64,000 nucleotides of DNA from Litorimonas sp046250185 (GTDB lineage Bacteria > Pseudomonadota > Alphaproteobacteria > Caulobacterales > Maricaulaceae), in the NCBI RefSeq assembly GCF_046250185.1, contig NZ_CP176469.1; one strand, 5' to 3'. The notes under the pieces are model-generated. The model did not search any database, had not been told where the DNA came from, and was given only the letters and a program-made list of their open reading frames with translations. This document shows, piece after piece, positions 63,128-64,000 of this stretch. Numbering within the stretch: the stretch's first letter is position 1; the number at the start of each line of letters is the position of its first letter. The translations under genes and the position numbers were made by a program.

Positions 63128-63142
63128 TTAACAACGCTTTAA
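63128..63142. promoter_or_regulatory. CtrA-type box, second of two before the pilus operon
   Basis: TTAA-CAACGCT-TTAA fits the consensus exactly. The pairing of two perfect boxes on one helical face makes regulation by CtrA likely for cpaB, the divergent gene, or both. Confidence 0.7.
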
Positions 63143-63281
63143 TTTGAATGACTGGAACATGAATGAACGTAGGATGAGCAACTGCGGAGGCTAGGTAAAA
63201 GTTAGCACCTCGTTAAACATGGCTTGGTAAGTTGTGATCAAATCAAACGCCGTATTCGCGGTTTTGCATGAGGAGATAGAA

Positions 63282-63755
63282 ATGCGACACTTATCCATGA
63301 TCGCTTTGAGCGCTGTTTTAATTGGATTTGCTCCAGCGGCTTTCGCCCTGACGGCAACACAAAAAGTCGAAAAAGAAATCACAACTACGGCGCCTGATGG
63401 CACGGTAACAACGAAATTAATCAAAGCTGAGCTTGTCACCCCGGGCGAGAAAATTGTCTACACGCTCGACATCATCAATACGAATGACGCCGCGGCAACT
63501 GACTTGGTCCTCGCAATGCCAGTGCCGTCTGATGTGAAATTCATCGAAGGCACTGCCGAGCGCCCCGGCACCATCGTGCGCTATTCTGCGGATGGCGGCG
63601 AGACATTTGTCGCGCGGGATGCCTTGACGCTCACGAGCGCGACAGGATCACGTCCCGCCACGGCGGATGATATCACACACATCCAATGGCAGATCGCAGG
63701 CCCGATCAATGTGGGTGCTTCGGACGCGGTGAGTTTTAAGGCGCGCCTTCGTTAA
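63282..63755 (+). CDS. Secreted protein with DUF11-like domain
   Basis: A 157-residue protein with a signal peptide (MRHLSMIALSAVLIGFAPAA, cut after AFA) and a beta-sandwich resembling DUF11 repeats: VTPGEKIVYTLDIINTNDAA followed by LVLAMPVPSDVKFIEGTA. Such domains occur in surface and envelope proteins. The ATG at 63282 follows GAGGAGATAG; an upstream in-frame ATG is rejected. It is divergent from the pilus operon and shares its CtrA-box region. A terminator follows. Confidence 0.7.
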   Translation: MRHLSMIALSAVLIGFAPAAFALTATQKVEKEITTTAPDGTVTTKLIKAELVTPGEKIVYTLDIINTNDAAATDLVLAMPVPSDVKFIEGTAERPGTIVRYSADGGETFVARDALTLTSATGSRPATADDITHIQWQIAGPINVGASDAVSFKARLR

Positions 63756-63782
63756 ATACTCGGAGAGGTTTTACAATCCAGC

Positions 63783-63819
63783 ATCCTGCGCCCCCTCAAA
63801 AGGGCAGCGGGATTTTTTG
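63783..63819 (+). terminator. Intrinsic terminator after the secreted protein gene
   Basis: ATCCTGC-GCCC (63783-63793) pairs with GGGC-A-GCGGGAT (63802-63813), with one wobble and one bulge, followed by six T. Confidence 0.75.
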
Positions 63820-64000
63820 TGACCAAATTATGACGACCTCGTAAATAAATATTTTGATCCTTAATAAGGTGTGAATTTACGAAGTTTCAATACACCTATA
63901 AGCCATTGAAAAATCTATATAAATATGTAAAATTAAAGCAAAATTTACTGTTAAAAAATGTTTGATTAACCATACTCATAAGGGCGCATTTAACCATTCC

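Overview
The window reads as chromosomal DNA of a marine-type, prosthecate-lineage alphaproteobacterium (Hyphomonadales/Maricaulales-like; inference). The grounds are gene order typical of alphaproteobacteria (comF-grxC-nitrilase-DUF1178; argJ-mutT upstream of a PpiC-type isomerase and secA; xerD/aroK/aroB; bolA-dnaJ-cobS-cobT), a complete cpa/tad pilus assembly operon, a PodJ-like polar protein, and perfect CtrA-type boxes (TTAA-N7-TTAA) in the control regions of the last two. No phage, insertion sequence or CRISPR array was seen. There is one tRNA (Leu, anticodon CAG).

Layout. 1-9 kb: a partial SapC-family gene, a Zur-like regulator, a double-hotdog thioesterase, an alpha/beta hydrolase, a bestrophin-like membrane protein, and an acyl-CoA catabolism block (crotonase, PaiB-like protein, two acyl-CoA dehydrogenases, and a MerR/LiuR-type regulator with a perfect 16-bp palindromic operator). 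9-18 kb: a 1116-residue PodJ-like protein with an unusual lysine/alanine-rich amino-terminal third, then small envelope genes, lysC, ubiG, an orphan ParB-like gene and gpsA. 18-30 kb: the comF/grxC/nitrilase cluster, tRNA-Leu, a two-gene RND efflux operon, argJ/mutT and a PpiC lipoprotein. 30-45.6 kb: secA, a TorF-like porin, accA, xerD, aroKB, a CorC-like protein, bolA, a J-domain protein, gtrA and cobST. 45.6-52 kb: membrane pyrophosphatase hppA flanked on both sides by tandem repeats, iron storage genes bfd and bfr, a sugar dehydrogenase, soluble pyrophosphatase and a LysE exporter. 52-63 kb: the eleven-gene cpa/tad operon on the minus strand, then a divergent secreted protein and an AT-rich end.

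The strongest unexplained signal is at 45781-45978. Two tandem copies of a ~97-nt element directly follow hppA. Each folds as a hairpin nested inside an outer stem. The copies differ in sequence but keep pairing through seven compensatory base-pair changes, and they keep one A.A mismatch at the same place in each of the two stems. The outermost base of the proximal copy is part of the hppA stop codon. Terminator positions suggest the pair is transcribed only as the hppA 3' region. A separate pair of 46-bp direct repeats lies upstream of hppA.

Functional links. CtrA boxes tie the pilus operon and the PodJ-like gene to the cell cycle. The MerR operator ties the regulator to the acyl-CoA dehydrogenase it precedes. 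HppA and Ppa, 2.4 kb apart, both hydrolyse pyrophosphate, one conserving the energy as an ion gradient and one not.
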